Source of the DNA: Klebsiella planticola ATCC 33531
Lineage (GTDB): Bacteria > Pseudomonadota > Gammaproteobacteria > Enterobacterales > Enterobacteriaceae
Assembly (NCBI RefSeq): GCF_000735435.1
Contig: NZ_JMPP01000014.1
Span: 248,001-312,000, forward strand
DNA: 64,000 bases
Direction: 5' to 3'
Shown: positions 43,681-55,976 of the stretch, one piece after another
Position numbering within the stretch: position 1 is the stretch's first letter
Layout of the letters: each line of letters opens with the position of its first letter
The notes under the pieces: generated by a model
Databases searched by the model: none
Seen by the model: only the letters and a program-made list of their open reading frames with translations
What the model was told of the DNA's origin: nothing
Position numbers and translations under genes: made by a program

Positions 43681-46600
43681 GTATTATCACGCTGTCTCTC
43701 GGGCTCGCCCTGCTGCCGGTGGCGCAGGCGGCGACAACCCCTGCCCAGGAGCATCTGCTGGAGCAGGTTCGGCTGGGCGAAGCGAGCCATCGTGAAGATC
43801 TGGTTAAGCAATCCCTCTATCGCCTCGAGCTGATTGACCCGAATAATCCGCAATTAATTGCCGCGCGAATGCGTTATCTGCTGCGCCAGGGCGACAGCGA
43901 CGGCGCCAGAAAACAGCTCGACAGGCTGGCAAAACTGGCCCCCGATTCCGCAGAGCTGAAATCCTCCCGTAGCGAAATGAACCTCAACACCGGCGACGGG
44001 AGGCAGGAGCTTCAACAGGCGCGCCTGCTGGGTGTATCGGGACGTGTAGAAGAGGGCGTGGCCGCCTTTGAAAAATTGTTCGGCGGCGTGCCGCCCGATC
44101 AGACCCTCGCGATTGAATACTGGGCGCTGGTGGCGCGTCTCCCGGCGCGACATAAAGAAGCCGTCGCTCAACTGAAGAAGCTGGATGCCAGCTCTCCGGG
44201 CAATGCCGACCTGCAGGCGGCGTTGGCCAAACAGATGTTTGCTGACAATAAGCCGGCGGAAGGGTTTGCCTATTTAGAACAAATGTCGCGTTCGGCCGCC
44301 GGTCGCGGCGCTGCCGCCGATATGTGGCTCAGCGAAATCAAAGATATGCCGGTCAGCCGGGCCAGCGTGCAGGAACTGCAGCGTTTCCTGGCCCTGTTTA
44401 CAACCGGTGAATCGGCAGCGAATGCCCGCGTGTTGCTGGCTCAGCAGCAGACTCAACTGCAGGATCCGACGTTTCGCGTGCGTTCTGAAGGGCTGGCGGC
44501 GGTTAAAAATGACAACCCCGCCCAGGCCGTGGCCAATTTACAGCAGGCCGTACGGGCCGATGCCCGGGACAGCGATGCCGTGGGCGCCCTGGGCCAGGCC
44601 TATTCGCAGCGTGGCGACAGAGCCCGTGCCGTCGCACAGCTGAACAAAGCGATCGCGATGGATCCGAAAAGCCCGAATCGCGATAAATGGGACAGCCTGC
44701 TCCAGACGAACCGCTACTGGTTGTTGATCAAACAGGGCGATACCGCGCTGAAGGCCGGAGAGCTGGATCGGGCGCAAAACTATTATGCGCAGGCTCAGCG
44801 AGTCGACGGTACCGATAGCTATGCGGTGCTCGGGCTCGGAGATGTGGCGGCAGCGCGCAAAGATAATGCCGCAGCGGAGCGCTATTATCAGCGCACCCTG
44901 CGGATGGATCGCGGCAACAACCTGGCGGTTCGCGGGTTGGCTAATCTTTATCGTGCGCAATCGCCGGAAAAAGCCAGCGCCTATATCGCCGGTCTGTCGC
45001 CTGCCCAGCGGCGCAGCATTGATGATATCGAGCGCAGCCTGACCAATGAACGACTGGAAAAACAGGCCGCAGCGCTGGAGAGCCAAAGCAACTGGGCGCA
45101 GGCGGCGGAAGTCCAGCGTCGGCGTCTGGCGCTTGACCCGGATAGCGTGTGGATTACCTACCGTTTATCCCGCGATTTAGTCAGCGCAGGCGAACAGGCA
45201 CAGGCCGATACGCTGATGCGTAATATGGTCAGCCGCAAGCCGGGGGATGCCGAGCGGGTTTATGCCTGGGGTCTCTATTTATCCGGCAATAATCAGGACG
45301 ATCTGGCGCTGGCGCAGCTTGCTGCCCTGCCGCGCAGTCAGTGGACGGATAACATTCGTGAGCTGGATGCGCGCCTACAGAGCGATAAGGTGATACGTCA
45401 GGCTAACCAGCTGCGTGACAGCGGCCACGAAGCACAGGCTATCGCCCTCATTCAACAGCAGCCGCCGTTGGTTCGCTACCAGCTTACGCTTGCGGACTGG
45501 GCGCAGCAACGCGGCGATAGCCAGACGGCGATTGCGCAGTACAACGCGGTGCTGAGTAAAGAGGCTGACAACGGTGATGCCCGTCTGGGACTGGCGGAAG
45601 TCTATCTTGCCGAAGGCGATAAAAATGCCGCGCGCGCGCAGGTCAGCCAGCTGAAAGGCGGTGAGACCGACTCCATCAATATGCAGCGGCGGGTGGCCCT
45701 GGCGAACGCAGGGTTTGGCGATACAACCCAGGCGCAGCAAATTTTTAACCGTATTATCCCGCAGGCTAAAGCGCAGCCACCGTCGATGGAAAGCGCGCTG
45801 GTGCTGCGCGATGCGGCCCGATTCCAGACCCAGAACGGCCAGCCGCAGATGGCGCTGGAGAGTTATAAAGATGCAATGGTGGCCTCCGGCGTGACCCCGG
45901 TCCGCCCGCAGGATAACGATGCCTTTACCCGTCTGACCCGGAACAACAGCAGCGATGACTGGCTGAAGCGTGGGATCCGCAGCGATGCCGCGGATCTCTA
46001 TCGCCAGCAGGATCTGAATGTCACCCTGGAACATGATTTCTGGGGATCCAGCGGCACCGGCGGCTATTCCGATCTCAAAGCGCACACCACGATGCTGCAT
46101 GTGGATGCGCCGCTTGCCGACGGACGCATGTTCTTCCGCACCGACCTGGTCAATATGGATGCCGGCAGCTTCTCAACGAACAGCGACGGCAGCTATTCGC
46201 CAAACTGGGGGACCTGCGGTGAAATTGCCTGCACCAGCGGTAGCAAAAACCAGACCGACGGTGGAGCCAGCGTTGCGGTGGGCTGGAAGAACGAGACCTG
46301 GAGCGCGGATATCGGTACCACCCCGATGGGCTTTAACGTGGTTGATGTGGTGGGCGGCCTGAGCTACAGCAACGATCTCGGACCGATCGGCTACACCCTC
46401 AATATGCATCGTCGGCCGGTTTCCAGCTCGCTGCTCGCCTTTGGCGGACAGAAAGACAGCAGCAGCCATACCGGGATAACCTGGGGCGGCGTCCGGGCTG
46501 ACGGCGGCGGCGTGAGCATGAGCTACGATAAGGGCGAAGCCAACGGCGTCTGGTCTTCGTTGGGCGTCGATCGACTCACGGGGAAAAACGTGGCCGACAA

Positions 46601-47141
46601 CTGGCGCGTGCGCTGGATGACCGGTTACTACTATAAAGTCATCAATGAAGATAACCGCCGCGTCACGGTGGGCCTGAACAATATGCTCTGGCATTATGAC
46701 AAAGACCTGAGCGGCTATACCCTGGGCCAGGGCGGCTACTATAGCCCGCAGGAGTATATTTCGTTCGCGGTACCGGTCACCTGGCGTCAGCGTACGGAAA
46801 ACTGGTCATGGGAACTGGGGGGATCCGTCTCCTGGTCGCACTCGCGTACCAAAACCATGCCGCGCTATCCGTTGCTGAATTTGATTCCCTCGGACTATCG
46901 GGCCGATGCCAGTCAGTTGACGGAACAAGGCAGCAGCAGCCAGGGCTTTGGTTATACCGCCCGGGCGCTGGTTGAGCGACGTGTCACCGGCAACTGGTTC
47001 GTGGGGGCGGCGGTGGATATTCAACAGGCGAAGGATTATACCCCGAGCCATGCGCTGCTCTACGTGCGCTATTCGGCCGCCGGCTGGCAGGGTGATATGG
47101 ATATGCCGCCGCAGCCGCTGGTGCCTTACGCGGACTGGTAG
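43662..47141 (+). CDS. bcsC: Cellulose export outer-membrane protein BcsC (type II copy)
   Basis: An 1159-residue protein (E. coli 1157) with a signal peptide ([12 protein letters not shown]). About 20 TPR units form the periplasmic scaffold up to near residue 780. The C-terminal barrel has the conserved segment [16 protein letters not shown]. It is the last gene of the bcsRQABZC operon and is followed by about 260 bases before yhjK. Confidence 0.96.
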   Translation: MRKFRLSIITLSLGLALLPVAQAATTPAQEHLLEQVRLGEASHREDLVKQSLYRLELIDPNNPQLIAARMRYLLRQGDSDGARKQLDRLAKLAPDSAELKSSRSEMNLNTGDGRQELQQARLLGVSGRVEEGVAAFEKLFGGVPPDQTLAIEYWALVARLPARHKEAVAQLKKLDASSPGNADLQAALAKQMFADNKPAEGFAYLEQMSRSAAGRGAAADMWLSEIKDMPVSRASVQELQRFLALFTTGESAANARVLLAQQQTQLQDPTFRVRSEGLAAVKNDNPAQAVANLQQAVRADARDSDAVGALGQAYSQRGDRARAVAQLNKAIAMDPKSPNRDKWDSLLQTNRYWLLIKQGDTALKAGELDRAQNYYAQAQRVDGTDSYAVLGLGDVAAARKDNAAAERYYQRTLRMDRGNNLAVRGLANLYRAQSPEKASAYIAGLSPAQRRSIDDIERSLTNERLEKQAAALESQSNWAQAAEVQRRRLALDPDSVWITYRLSRDLVSAGEQAQADTLMRNMVSRKPGDAERVYAWGLYLSGNNQDDLALAQLAALPRSQWTDNIRELDARLQSDKVIRQANQLRDSGHEAQAIALIQQQPPLVRYQLTLADWAQQRGDSQTAIAQYNAVLSKEADNGDARLGLAEVYLAEGDKNAARAQVSQLKGGETDSINMQRRVALANAGFGDTTQAQQIFNRIIPQAKAQPPSMESALVLRDAARFQTQNGQPQMALESYKDAMVASGVTPVRPQDNDAFTRLTRNNSSDDWLKRGIRSDAADLYRQQDLNVTLEHDFWGSSGTGGYSDLKAHTTMLHVDAPLADGRMFFRTDLVNMDAGSFSTNSDGSYSPNWGTCGEIACTSGSKNQTDGGASVAVGWKNETWSADIGTTPMGFNVVDVVGGLSYSNDLGPIGYTLNMHRRPVSSSLLAFGGQKDSSSHTGITWGGVRADGGGVSMSYDKGEANGVWSSLGVDRLTGKNVADNWRVRWMTGYYYKVINEDNRRVTVGLNNMLWHYDKDLSGYTLGQGGYYSPQEYISFAVPVTWRQRTENWSWELGGSVSWSHSRTKTMPRYPLLNLIPSDYRADASQLTEQGSSSQGFGYTARALVERRVTGNWFVGAAVDIQQAKDYTPSHALLYVRYSAAGWQGDMDMPPQPLVPYADW

Positions 47142-47404
47142 CAGAATAGCCTGAATTACGCGATCGGGCGTCACTCCACCCGCCGGTTCGCGTATACTCG
47201 TCAAACTTCGCCCGTCTTTGTTAATTCTGGCCGTCTTTCCCTCGCTGGCGCTACGCTTATCGGGGCGACAGACCAATGCCGTCGCCTGGCTCCGGTAAGG
47301 GGTCAGCGGCAATCCGGGAAAATAACGCGCAGACATCACGTCACCCCTTGCGGACGCGAGCGAAGGATTTAAGTATATAATCATCCCGAAAACGACCGGT
47401 TTTG

Positions 47405-49459
47405 ATGGAATTAAACCGGGTTGGTGTTAAGTATCAGTGGAGAACCCAGTTGCGCGTCAGCCGCTCACTTACAATTAAACAGATGGCGATGGTCGCGGGC
47501 GTGTCCATGGCGTTTGTATTGGTATTTTGTTCTATTTTGCTGTTTCACTTTGTGCAACAGAGTCGCTTCATTACGGCCACGCAATTAGAAAGTATCGCTC
47601 GTTCCGTTCGCGAACCCCTGTCGGGGGCTATTCTGAAAGCGGATATCCCTGAGGCGGAAGCCATTCTGGGGCGTATCCAGCCTGCTGGTATTGTCAGCCG
47701 GGCAGATGTGGTGTTGCCCAATCAATTTCAGGCGCTGCGGATGCGTTTTATCCCGGAGCGCCCGGTACCGGTGATGGTGACTCGCATTTTCGAACTCCCG
47801 GTACAGATCTCCCTGCCGATTTACTCCCTGGAGAGGCCAGCCAACCCGCAGCCGATAGCCTATCTGGTGCTGCAGGCCGACTCCTGGCAGACCTACAAAT
47901 TCGTCATGAGCGTGCTTTCTACGTTAGTGACCGCTTACTTCTTGCTGGTGCTTATTCTGACGGTGGCGATCACATGGTGTATCAACCGTCTGATCGTCCG
48001 TCCGCTGCGTAAGCTGGCCCGTGAGCTCAATGATGTTGCGCCGCAGGACCGGCTCGGGCACCAGCTGACGCTGCCGCGTCTGCACCATGACGATGAAATA
48101 GGCCTGCTGGTGCGCAGCTATAACCGCAATCAGCAGACCCTGCTGCGCCAGCACGATGAGCTGACCTTACAGTCCACCCGCTTCCCGGTATCCGAGCTGC
48201 CGAATAAGGCTTTTTTGATGGCCCTGCTGGAGCAGACCGTCGCCCGGCCGCAAAGCTCGGCTTTGCTGGTTATCGCCTGCGAAACATTGCAGGACACCGC
48301 GGGGGTACTGAAAGAGACCCAGCGCGAGATCCTGCTGCTGACGCTGGTGGAGAAGCTGCGGGGGATTATCCCGTCGCGGATGGTGCTGGCTCAGATTAGC
48401 GGCTATGACTTCGCGATTCTTGCCCACGGAATGAGCGAGCCGTGGTACGCGGTGACATTAAGTAAGCAAGTGCTCACTGTCATAAATGAACGGCTGCCGC
48501 TACAGGGTATTCAACTGCGCCCCTGCGCCAGCGTGGGTATTGCGATGTTTAACGGCGAACTGAGCGCGGAACAGCTCTATCGTCGGGCGTTTTCTGCCGC
48601 CATCGCCGCGCGGCACAAAGGTAAAAACCAGATTGAATTCTTCGATCCGGCGCAGATGGAAAAAGCCCAGCGTCGGCTGATGGAAGAGCACGACATCCTG
48701 ACCGCGCTGGATAATCATCAGTTTGCTATCTGGCTTCAGCCCCAGGTTGATGCCGCCAGCGGTGAGGTCTGCGGGGCGGAAGTGCTGCTGCGGCAACGCC
48801 AGCCCGACGGTAGCTGGTCGCTCCCTGCGGATCTGATTGAACGCATTGAAGCCTGCGGGCTGATGGTGCCGGTAGGTTACTGGGTGATGGAAGAAGCCTG
48901 TCGTCAGCTGGCCGCATGGCAAAGCCTGGGCATCATGTTGCCGCTGTCGGTGAACGTTTCGCTGCTGCAGCTGCTGCACCACGATCGCGGTACCGAGATG
49001 CTGACGTTACTGGATCGCTATCGCATTGCGCCTGGGACGCTGGTGCTGGAGATTACGGAAAGCCGTCATCTGGACGACCCGCAGACGGTGGTGTCGCTGC
49101 TGCGCCCGCTACGTGAGGCCGGCGTGCGGATCGCGCTGGATGATTTCGGTATGGGCTACGCCGGGCTGCGTCAGCTCCAGCATATGAAATCGCTGCCGGT
49201 CGATATCCTGAAAATCGATAAAGCCTTTATTGATATGTTGCCCGAGGATACCAGCATGGTTCCGGCGATTATCCAGCTGGCGCGCGGCCTTAATCTGCGC
49301 ATCGTGGCGGAAGGGGTAGAAAAAGAGCCGCAGTATCACTGGTTGCAGGCGGCCGGCGTGGATGTCGTTCAGGGGTTCCTGTTTGGTTGCGCTTTGTCGC
49401 AGGAGGCCTTTATGACGCAGTTCTTGCGAGGCAAGAATGAAGAGGGTGCAAGCTTGTAA
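47405..49459 (+). CDS. pdeK: c-di-GMP phosphodiesterase YhjK (PdeK, HmsP-like)
   Basis: A 684-residue inner-membrane protein. Helices at about 26-48 and 166-193 flank a periplasmic sensor region, followed by a HAMP-like linker. A degenerate GGDEF domain has SGYDF where GGDEF should be, so no cyclase activity is expected. The EAL domain has the first motif as EVLLR, then SVNVS, ITESR, DDFG, KIDKAF, AEGVE and VQG; all metal and catalytic residues are present, so it should hydrolyse c-di-GMP. The ATG at 47405 is used; a TTG just before it is unlikely. TATAAT at 47376-47381 may be the -10. Its place beside bcsC suggests local damping of cellulose synthesis. Confidence 0.9.
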   Translation: MELNRVGVKYQWRTQLRVSRSLTIKQMAMVAGVSMAFVLVFCSILLFHFVQQSRFITATQLESIARSVREPLSGAILKADIPEAEAILGRIQPAGIVSRADVVLPNQFQALRMRFIPERPVPVMVTRIFELPVQISLPIYSLERPANPQPIAYLVLQADSWQTYKFVMSVLSTLVTAYFLLVLILTVAITWCINRLIVRPLRKLARELNDVAPQDRLGHQLTLPRLHHDDEIGLLVRSYNRNQQTLLRQHDELTLQSTRFPVSELPNKAFLMALLEQTVARPQSSALLVIACETLQDTAGVLKETQREILLLTLVEKLRGIIPSRMVLAQISGYDFAILAHGMSEPWYAVTLSKQVLTVINERLPLQGIQLRPCASVGIAMFNGELSAEQLYRRAFSAAIAARHKGKNQIEFFDPAQMEKAQRRLMEEHDILTALDNHQFAIWLQPQVDAASGEVCGAEVLLRQRQPDGSWSLPADLIERIEACGLMVPVGYWVMEEACRQLAAWQSLGIMLPLSVNVSLLQLLHHDRGTEMLTLLDRYRIAPGTLVLEITESRHLDDPQTVVSLLRPLREAGVRIALDDFGMGYAGLRQLQHMKSLPVDILKIDKAFIDMLPEDTSMVPAIIQLARGLNLRIVAEGVEKEPQYHWLQAAGVDVVQGFLFGCALSQEAFMTQFLRGKNEEGASL

Positions 49460-49526
49460 CGCGCGTGGTGAACTTGTGCGTGTCAGCTCAAAGTTTTTAA
49501 CAATTCCGTTGCATTTTTGCGGTTAG

Positions 49527-50903
<1,377 letters not shown>

Positions 50904-50959
50904 ATCCTTCTGTTAGGCCCGTTGTCCTTGCTGGACTCCGGGCTCCTGCGCATAATTAG

Positions 50960-50989
50960 GTATCATTCCCCGCAGCAGGGGAATGATAC
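50960..50989 (+). terminator. Stable hairpin after dctA
   Basis: GTATCATTCCCC (50960-50971) and GGGGAATGATAC (50978-50989) form a perfect 12-base stem with a GCAGCA loop, about 57 bases after the dctA stop. A strong T-run is lacking, so it is called a terminator with caution. Confidence 0.6.
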
Positions 50990-51123
50990 GAAATGATTAT
51001 TTTACGTCTCCGTGCGACATTTTCATCTCCGCGTGGTCTAACCGACGTACTTCGTTCACCATATTTTTTGGCAGCCCGCGCGCGGGTTGCTTTTGTAACC
51101 AGGAATGTTCATCAGGGGTTCAC

Positions 51124-52617
51124 ATGCAGGGCACAAAAATTCGACTGTTAACGGGTGGTTTGCTGATGATGGCAGCAGCCGGTTATGTGCAAGCAGAAGC
51201 GCTCCAGCCGGACCCGGCCTGGCAACAGGGGACTCTCGCGAATGGACTTCAGTGGCAGGTTTTAGCCACGCCGCAGCGTCCTAGCGATCGTATTGAAGTC
51301 CGTCTGTTCGTAAATATTGGCTCGCTGAGTGAAAGCACTCAGCAGAGCGGCTTTAGCCACTTTATTCCTCGTCTGGCGCTGACGCAGAGCGGCAGTCTGC
51401 CGACAATGCAGGCGCGTTCGCTATGGCAACAAAGCATCGACCCCAATCGTCCGATGCCGCCCGCGATCGTCTCGTATAGCTACACCATGTTTAATCTCAG
51501 CCTGCCGAATAACCGCAATGATCTGCTGAAAGAGGCGTTGAACTGGCTGTCGGATGCCAGCGGAAAGCTGGTCGTGACGCCGGAATCGGTGAATCATGCC
51601 CTGCAGGGGGATGACATGGTGGCGACCTGGCCGCTGGACACCAAAGATGGCTGGTGGCGCTATCGTCTGAAAGGTTCCACGATGCTGGGACATGATCCGG
51701 GCACCCCGTTGAAAAAACCGGTCGATATTGCTCAGCTGAAGGCGTTCTATCAGAAATGGTATACCCCGGATGCCATGACGCTGATCGTGGTGGGTAACGT
51801 CGATAGCCGCAGCGTGGCGGAGCAGATCAACAAGACCTTCGGTGAGCTGAAAGGCAAACGCGAAACGCCGGCGGCGGTGCCGACGCTGGCGCCGCTCCCG
51901 ACGACGCCGGTGAGCATCATGACCAAAACGGTGCGTCAGGATAAGCTGTCGATCATGTGGGATTCCCCGTGGCAGCCGATTCGCGACTCTGTGGCTCTGC
52001 AGCGCTACTGGCGTGATGATCTGGCGCGTGAGGCGCTGTTCTGGCATGTGCAACAGAGCCTGAGCAGGAGCAATGCCAAAGACGTTAACCTCGGCTTTGA
52101 TTGTCGGGTGCTGTATCAGCGCGCGCAGTGCGCCATTAATATTGAATCACCGGGCAATAAACTCAACGCAAACCTGACCGCAGTCTCCCGCGAACTGGCG
52201 AAGGTACGCGATAACGGCTTGCCGGAAGAAGAGTTTGATGCGCTGATTGCGCAGAAAAACCTGGAGCTGCAGAAGCTGTTTGCCACCTACGCGCGCACCG
52301 ATACCGACATTCTGATTAGCCAGCGTATCCGCTCGTTGCAAAACCAGGTGGTGGATATCGCGCCGGAGCAGTATCAGAAGCTGCGTCAGGAGTTTCTGGA
52401 CTCTCTGACCGTGGATATGCTGAATCAGTATCTGCGCCAGCAGCTGTCGCAGGATATGGCGCTGGTACTGCAACAACCGCAGGGTGAGCCGGAATACAAT
52501 ATGAAGGATCTGAAGGCGACATGGGAAAGGCTGATGATGCCAGCCCCGGCTGCGGCAACCAGCGGCGGCGCGGCTGAAGCGCATAACGACGCCTCAGATA
52601 TTCCTCCTGCGCAGTAA
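51124..52617 (+). CDS. yhjJ: Inactive M16-family peptidase homologue YhjJ
   Basis: A 497-residue exported protein of the pitrilysin/insulinase fold. The signal peptide ends YVQA before EALQPDPAWQ. The zinc motif HxxEH is replaced by His79-Phe-Ile-Pro-Arg83, so it should not cleave peptides; E. coli YhjJ is also a non-peptidase homologue. The start at 51124 has AGGGG upstream; the frame is open further 5' but without a signal. The role is unknown, perhaps periplasmic binding or a partner of an active M16 protein. Confidence 0.92.
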   Translation: MQGTKIRLLTGGLLMMAAAGYVQAEALQPDPAWQQGTLANGLQWQVLATPQRPSDRIEVRLFVNIGSLSESTQQSGFSHFIPRLALTQSGSLPTMQARSLWQQSIDPNRPMPPAIVSYSYTMFNLSLPNNRNDLLKEALNWLSDASGKLVVTPESVNHALQGDDMVATWPLDTKDGWWRYRLKGSTMLGHDPGTPLKKPVDIAQLKAFYQKWYTPDAMTLIVVGNVDSRSVAEQINKTFGELKGKRETPAAVPTLAPLPTTPVSIMTKTVRQDKLSIMWDSPWQPIRDSVALQRYWRDDLAREALFWHVQQSLSRSNAKDVNLGFDCRVLYQRAQCAINIESPGNKLNANLTAVSRELAKVRDNGLPEEEFDALIAQKNLELQKLFATYARTDTDILISQRIRSLQNQVVDIAPEQYQKLRQEFLDSLTVDMLNQYLRQQLSQDMALVLQQPQGEPEYNMKDLKATWERLMMPAPAAATSGGAAEAHNDASDIPPAQ

Positions 52618-52659
52618 ATCAGCGGCTATCTCCGGTCTGCATTGCGTGACCGGGAAGTT

Positions 52660-52745
52660 CCCGGGCGGCGGGGTAAACCCCTTGCCCGGGCTACAGATTA
52701 CATACGGCACCGATCGTAGCCCCGCTAAACGCCGCGCGAGCGGGG
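52660..52745. repeat. REP pair (BIME-like)
   Basis: CCCGGGC (52660-52666) with GCCCGGG (52684-52690), and CCCCGCT (52720-52726) with AGCGGGG (52739-52745), form two inverted palindromes in the convergent gap between yhjJ and kdgK. The form GCCCGGGCTAC is typical of Klebsiella REP units. A likely shared transcript-end protector or gyrase/IHF-associated element. Confidence 0.7.
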
Positions 52746-52784
52746 TAGATGTTGGCGAACGGCGGTGCGATCGCCCGGCCTGGA

Positions 52785-53714
52785 CTACTGCGGCATCGCG
52801 TCGCGCGGGATAATCGCCCCACGATACTGAATGACCGTGCTGGCCGTCAGGTGGCCGCGTCTGGCGGCAGATTCCGCATCGCCGCCGGTCAGGCGCACCG
52901 CCAGATAACCGGCGCTAAACGAATCGCCTGCCGCGGTGGTATCCACTACGCACTCTTTTGCCAGCTTCACGGCCGGTACGTCCAGCAGCGGCTGGCCGGC
53001 GATCGCCACCAGGCATGAATCCGCGCCCCGCTTCACCACCACCTCTTGCACGCCCGCGGCATGAGTGCGGGCAATGACTTCATCGACCGGCTTTTCACCC
53101 CATAGCGCATCTTCGTCATCCAGCGTCAGGAAGGCGATATCGGTGCAGGCCAGCATCTGTTGATAGACCTGGCGGGTCTCTTCCTGGCTGGCCCACAGGC
53201 GCGGACGGTAGTTATTATCAAAAATGACCTTCCCGCCGTTAGCGCGGCATTCGCGCAGCAGCGTCAGCAGCTTGTCGCGGCTGGTCGGGCTGAGGATGGC
53301 CAGGCTGATTCCGCTGAGATAGAGATAGTCAAAGGTGGCCAGCTCTTCACAGATTGCGGCAGCCTGCTCGCTCTCCAGCCAGAATTTTGCCGCTGCCTCG
53401 TTACGCCAGTAATAAAACGTCCGCTCGCCGGTATCGTCGGTTTCGATGTAGTACAGACCGGGTAAGCGGTCGGCCATCCGTTGAATCAGGTTGGTGTGGA
53501 CCTTCTCCTGCTGCCAGGCATCCAGCATCTGCTGGCTGAATCCATCGGTACCTAGCGCGGTAACGTAGTGGACGGCGAGTGCGCTGGCATCGGTCTGGCG
53601 CGCAATATAGACGGAAGTGTTTAAGGTATCGCCGCCAAATCCGCGGTTTACCGCCGCGTTTTTCTCTGACAGCTCAATCATACATTCGCCAATGACGGCA
53701 ATTTTTTTAGACAT
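52785..53714 (-). CDS. kdgK: 2-keto-3-deoxygluconate kinase
   Basis: A 309-residue PfkB kinase, same length as E. coli KdgK, making KDPG from 2-keto-3-deoxygluconate in pectin and hexuronate breakdown. The N-terminal site is GGDTLNTSVYIARQ, and the ATP-site signature DTTAAGDSF carries the catalytic Asp. The frame is open upstream to 53840, but the family start MSKKIAVIGECMIELSEK at 53714 was used. A KdgR-type operator is 67 bases upstream. In E. coli yhjH lies between kdgK and yhjG; it is absent here, so kdgK directly faces yhjG. Confidence 0.97.
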   Translation of the reverse strand: MSKKIAVIGECMIELSEKNAAVNRGFGGDTLNTSVYIARQTDASALAVHYVTALGTDGFSQQMLDAWQQEKVHTNLIQRMADRLPGLYYIETDDTGERTFYYWRNEAAAKFWLESEQAAAICEELATFDYLYLSGISLAILSPTSRDKLLTLLRECRANGGKVIFDNNYRPRLWASQEETRQVYQQMLACTDIAFLTLDDEDALWGEKPVDEVIARTHAAGVQEVVVKRGADSCLVAIAGQPLLDVPAVKLAKECVVDTTAAGDSFSAGYLAVRLTGGDAESAARRGHLTASTVIQYRGAIIPRDAMPQ

Positions 53715-53780
53715 AATCATGACCTGAGATGGAATCGAATAAGCGCGAGTGTGCGCCGCGCCGTTTTTATGGTCAATTAT

Positions 53781-53799
53781 ATTAAAACAATGTTCCATT
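53781..53799 (-). promoter_or_regulatory. KdgR-type operator of kdgK
   Basis: On the minus strand AATGGAACATTGTTTTAAT matches the KdgR consensus AATGAAACATTGTTTCATT at 16 of 19 positions, with the ACATTGTTT core intact. KdgR is the IclR-type repressor of kdgK and other pectin/hexuronate genes. The site lies 67 bases before the kdgK start and 110 before yhjG. Confidence 0.72.
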
Positions 53800-53908
53800 A
53801 TTTTTTTGACCTGACGCGTGGAATGTGACGAAAAGCGCATTTGTCAGAGAAAGATGTGCTTTTCAACTATATTCAGAACTGACGAGACGCAAAAGGAGCG
53901 GAGAGGGG

Positions 53909-55960
53909 ATGACCAGAACCCGTAAAACGATTGCCATTATCTCGGGAACGATACTCGTAGCGATCGTTCTGTTTTTCATCGTGCTGGCGACCTTTGACTG
54001 GAATCGCCTGAAACCGACGATCAACCAGAAGGTCTCAGCCGAGCTGAATCGACCGTTTGCGATTCGCGGCGACCTCGGCATTGTCTGGGAGCGCCAGCCA
54101 GGCGAGAGCGGCTGGCGGCGCTGGATCCCCTGGCCGCACATCCATGCCGAAGATATTGTTCTCGGCAACCCGCCGGCGATCCCTCAGGTCACCATGGTAC
54201 ATCTGCCGCGCGTTGAAGCCACCCTGGCGCCGCTGGCGTTGCTTACCAGAACCGTTTACCTGCCGTGGATTAAGCTGGAACAGCCCGATGCCCGCCTGAT
54301 TCGGCTGTCGGAAAAAAATAATAACTGGACCTTTACCCTGGCCTCCGATGCCGCGTCCACCGAACGGCCCGCCTCTTCCGGCTGGTCTTTCCGCCTGGAT
54401 AATATTCTGTTCGATCGCGGACGGATAGCCATTGATGACAAGGTGACGCGCGCGGATATCACGATCCTGGTCGATCCGCTCGGCAAGCCGCTGCCCTTCA
54501 GCGAGGTGAGCGGCGAGAAGGACAAAGAGGGGTCGGCAAAAGCCGGAGACTATATTTTTGGCCTGCAGGCCAAGGGGACCTATAACGGGCAGCCGCTCCA
54601 GGGCGACGGTAAAATCGGCGGCATGTTGGCGCTGCGCAGCGAGGGGGAGCCGTTCCCGCTGCAGGGGGACTTTCGCTCCGGCAATACCCGGGTCGCCTTT
54701 AGCGGCACGGTCAGCGATCCCCTCAATCTCGGGGGTGTGGATCTGCGTTTGAAGTTTTCCGGGGCCTCGCTGCGGGATCTGTACGAGCTGACCGGGGTGG
54801 TGCTGCCGGATACGCCGGCCTTCTCGACCGACGGCCATCTGCGCGCCACTTTTCAGGATCCGAAAGGCGCGCGTTTCGCCTATCGTGATTTTAACGGCCG
54901 TATTGGCGAGAGTGATATCCACGGTTCCTTGACCTACAGCACCGGCAAACCGCGACCGAAGCTGGAGGGCGATGTCGCTTCACGACAGCTACGGCTGGCG
55001 GATCTCGGCCCGCTCATTGGCGTGAATACAGGCACAAAAACCGCCGGAGGCGAGCAACGTAAAGGCGCAGCTTCAGCGCAGCCTGCGGGGAAAGTGTTAC
55101 CGTACGATCGCTTTGATACCGATAAATGGCAGCTGATGGACGCCGATGTGCGCTTTAAAGGTGGGCGGATTGAGCACGGCGGCACTTTGCCGGTTAGCGA
55201 CCTTTCCACCCATGTGATCCTGGAACGAGGTGACCTGCGCCTGCAGCCGCTGCGCTTTGGCCTGGCGAACGGCACAATTGCCGGCAGCCTCCATCTGCAG
55301 GGCAATAAGAAACCATTGCAGGGGGAAGCCAACCTGCAGGCGCGGCGTCTGAAGCTGAAGGCCCTGATGCCGAAAGTCGAAATGATGCAGAAGACGCTCG
55401 GGGAGATGAATGGCGACGTACAGCTGCGCGGGAGCGGCAATTCGGTGGCGGCGCTGCTGGGCAACAGCAACGGCAATCTGAAGCTGCTGATGAACGACGG
55501 TCTGATTAGCCGTAACCTGATGGAAATCCTCGGTCTGAACGTGGGTAACTATGTTATCGGGCAGATATTTGGCGATGATGAGGTCCGGGTGAACTGCGCG
55601 GCGGCAAATATCAATGTGACTAACGGCGTGGCGCGGCCGCAGATTTTTGCCTTTGATACCGAAAATGCGCTGATTAACGTGACCGGCACCGCCAGCTTTG
55701 CTTCGGAACAGCTCGACCTGACCATTGATCCGGAGAGTAAGGGATTGCGTATTATTACCCTACGCTCTCCGCTGTACGTGCGCGGGACCTTTCAATCGCC
55801 GAATGCCGGGGTGAAGGCCGGGCCGTTGATCGCGCGCGGCGCGGTAGCGGCGGCGCTGGCGACATTAGTCACGCCGGCGGCGGCCCTGCTGGCGCTGGTA
55901 TCGCCTGCGGAAGGGGATGCCAATCAGTGCCGGGCGATTTTATCGCAGATGAAAAAGTAA
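53909..55960 (+). CDS. yhjG: AsmA-family protein YhjG
   Basis: A 683-residue inner-membrane-anchored AsmA-like protein. One N-terminal helix (IAIISGTILVAIVLFFIVLATF) is followed by a large periplasmic domain with the AsmA C-terminal region around DGLISRNLMEILGLNVGNYV. Members of this family bridge the periplasm and are linked to phospholipid transport to the outer membrane; YhjG is one of the less studied ones. The start at 53909 follows GAGAGGGG and AAAAGGAG; upstream in-frame codons to 53825 overlap the kdgK promoter and were rejected. Confidence 0.9.
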   Translation: MTRTRKTIAIISGTILVAIVLFFIVLATFDWNRLKPTINQKVSAELNRPFAIRGDLGIVWERQPGESGWRRWIPWPHIHAEDIVLGNPPAIPQVTMVHLPRVEATLAPLALLTRTVYLPWIKLEQPDARLIRLSEKNNNWTFTLASDAASTERPASSGWSFRLDNILFDRGRIAIDDKVTRADITILVDPLGKPLPFSEVSGEKDKEGSAKAGDYIFGLQAKGTYNGQPLQGDGKIGGMLALRSEGEPFPLQGDFRSGNTRVAFSGTVSDPLNLGGVDLRLKFSGASLRDLYELTGVVLPDTPAFSTDGHLRATFQDPKGARFAYRDFNGRIGESDIHGSLTYSTGKPRPKLEGDVASRQLRLADLGPLIGVNTGTKTAGGEQRKGAASAQPAGKVLPYDRFDTDKWQLMDADVRFKGGRIEHGGTLPVSDLSTHVILERGDLRLQPLRFGLANGTIAGSLHLQGNKKPLQGEANLQARRLKLKALMPKVEMMQKTLGEMNGDVQLRGSGNSVAALLGNSNGNLKLLMNDGLISRNLMEILGLNVGNYVIGQIFGDDEVRVNCAAANINVTNGVARPQIFAFDTENALINVTGTASFASEQLDLTIDPESKGLRIITLRSPLYVRGTFQSPNAGVKAGPLIARGAVAAALATLVTPAAALLALVSPAEGDANQCRAILSQMKK

Positions 55961-55976
55961 ACGAATGGAAGAAGCG

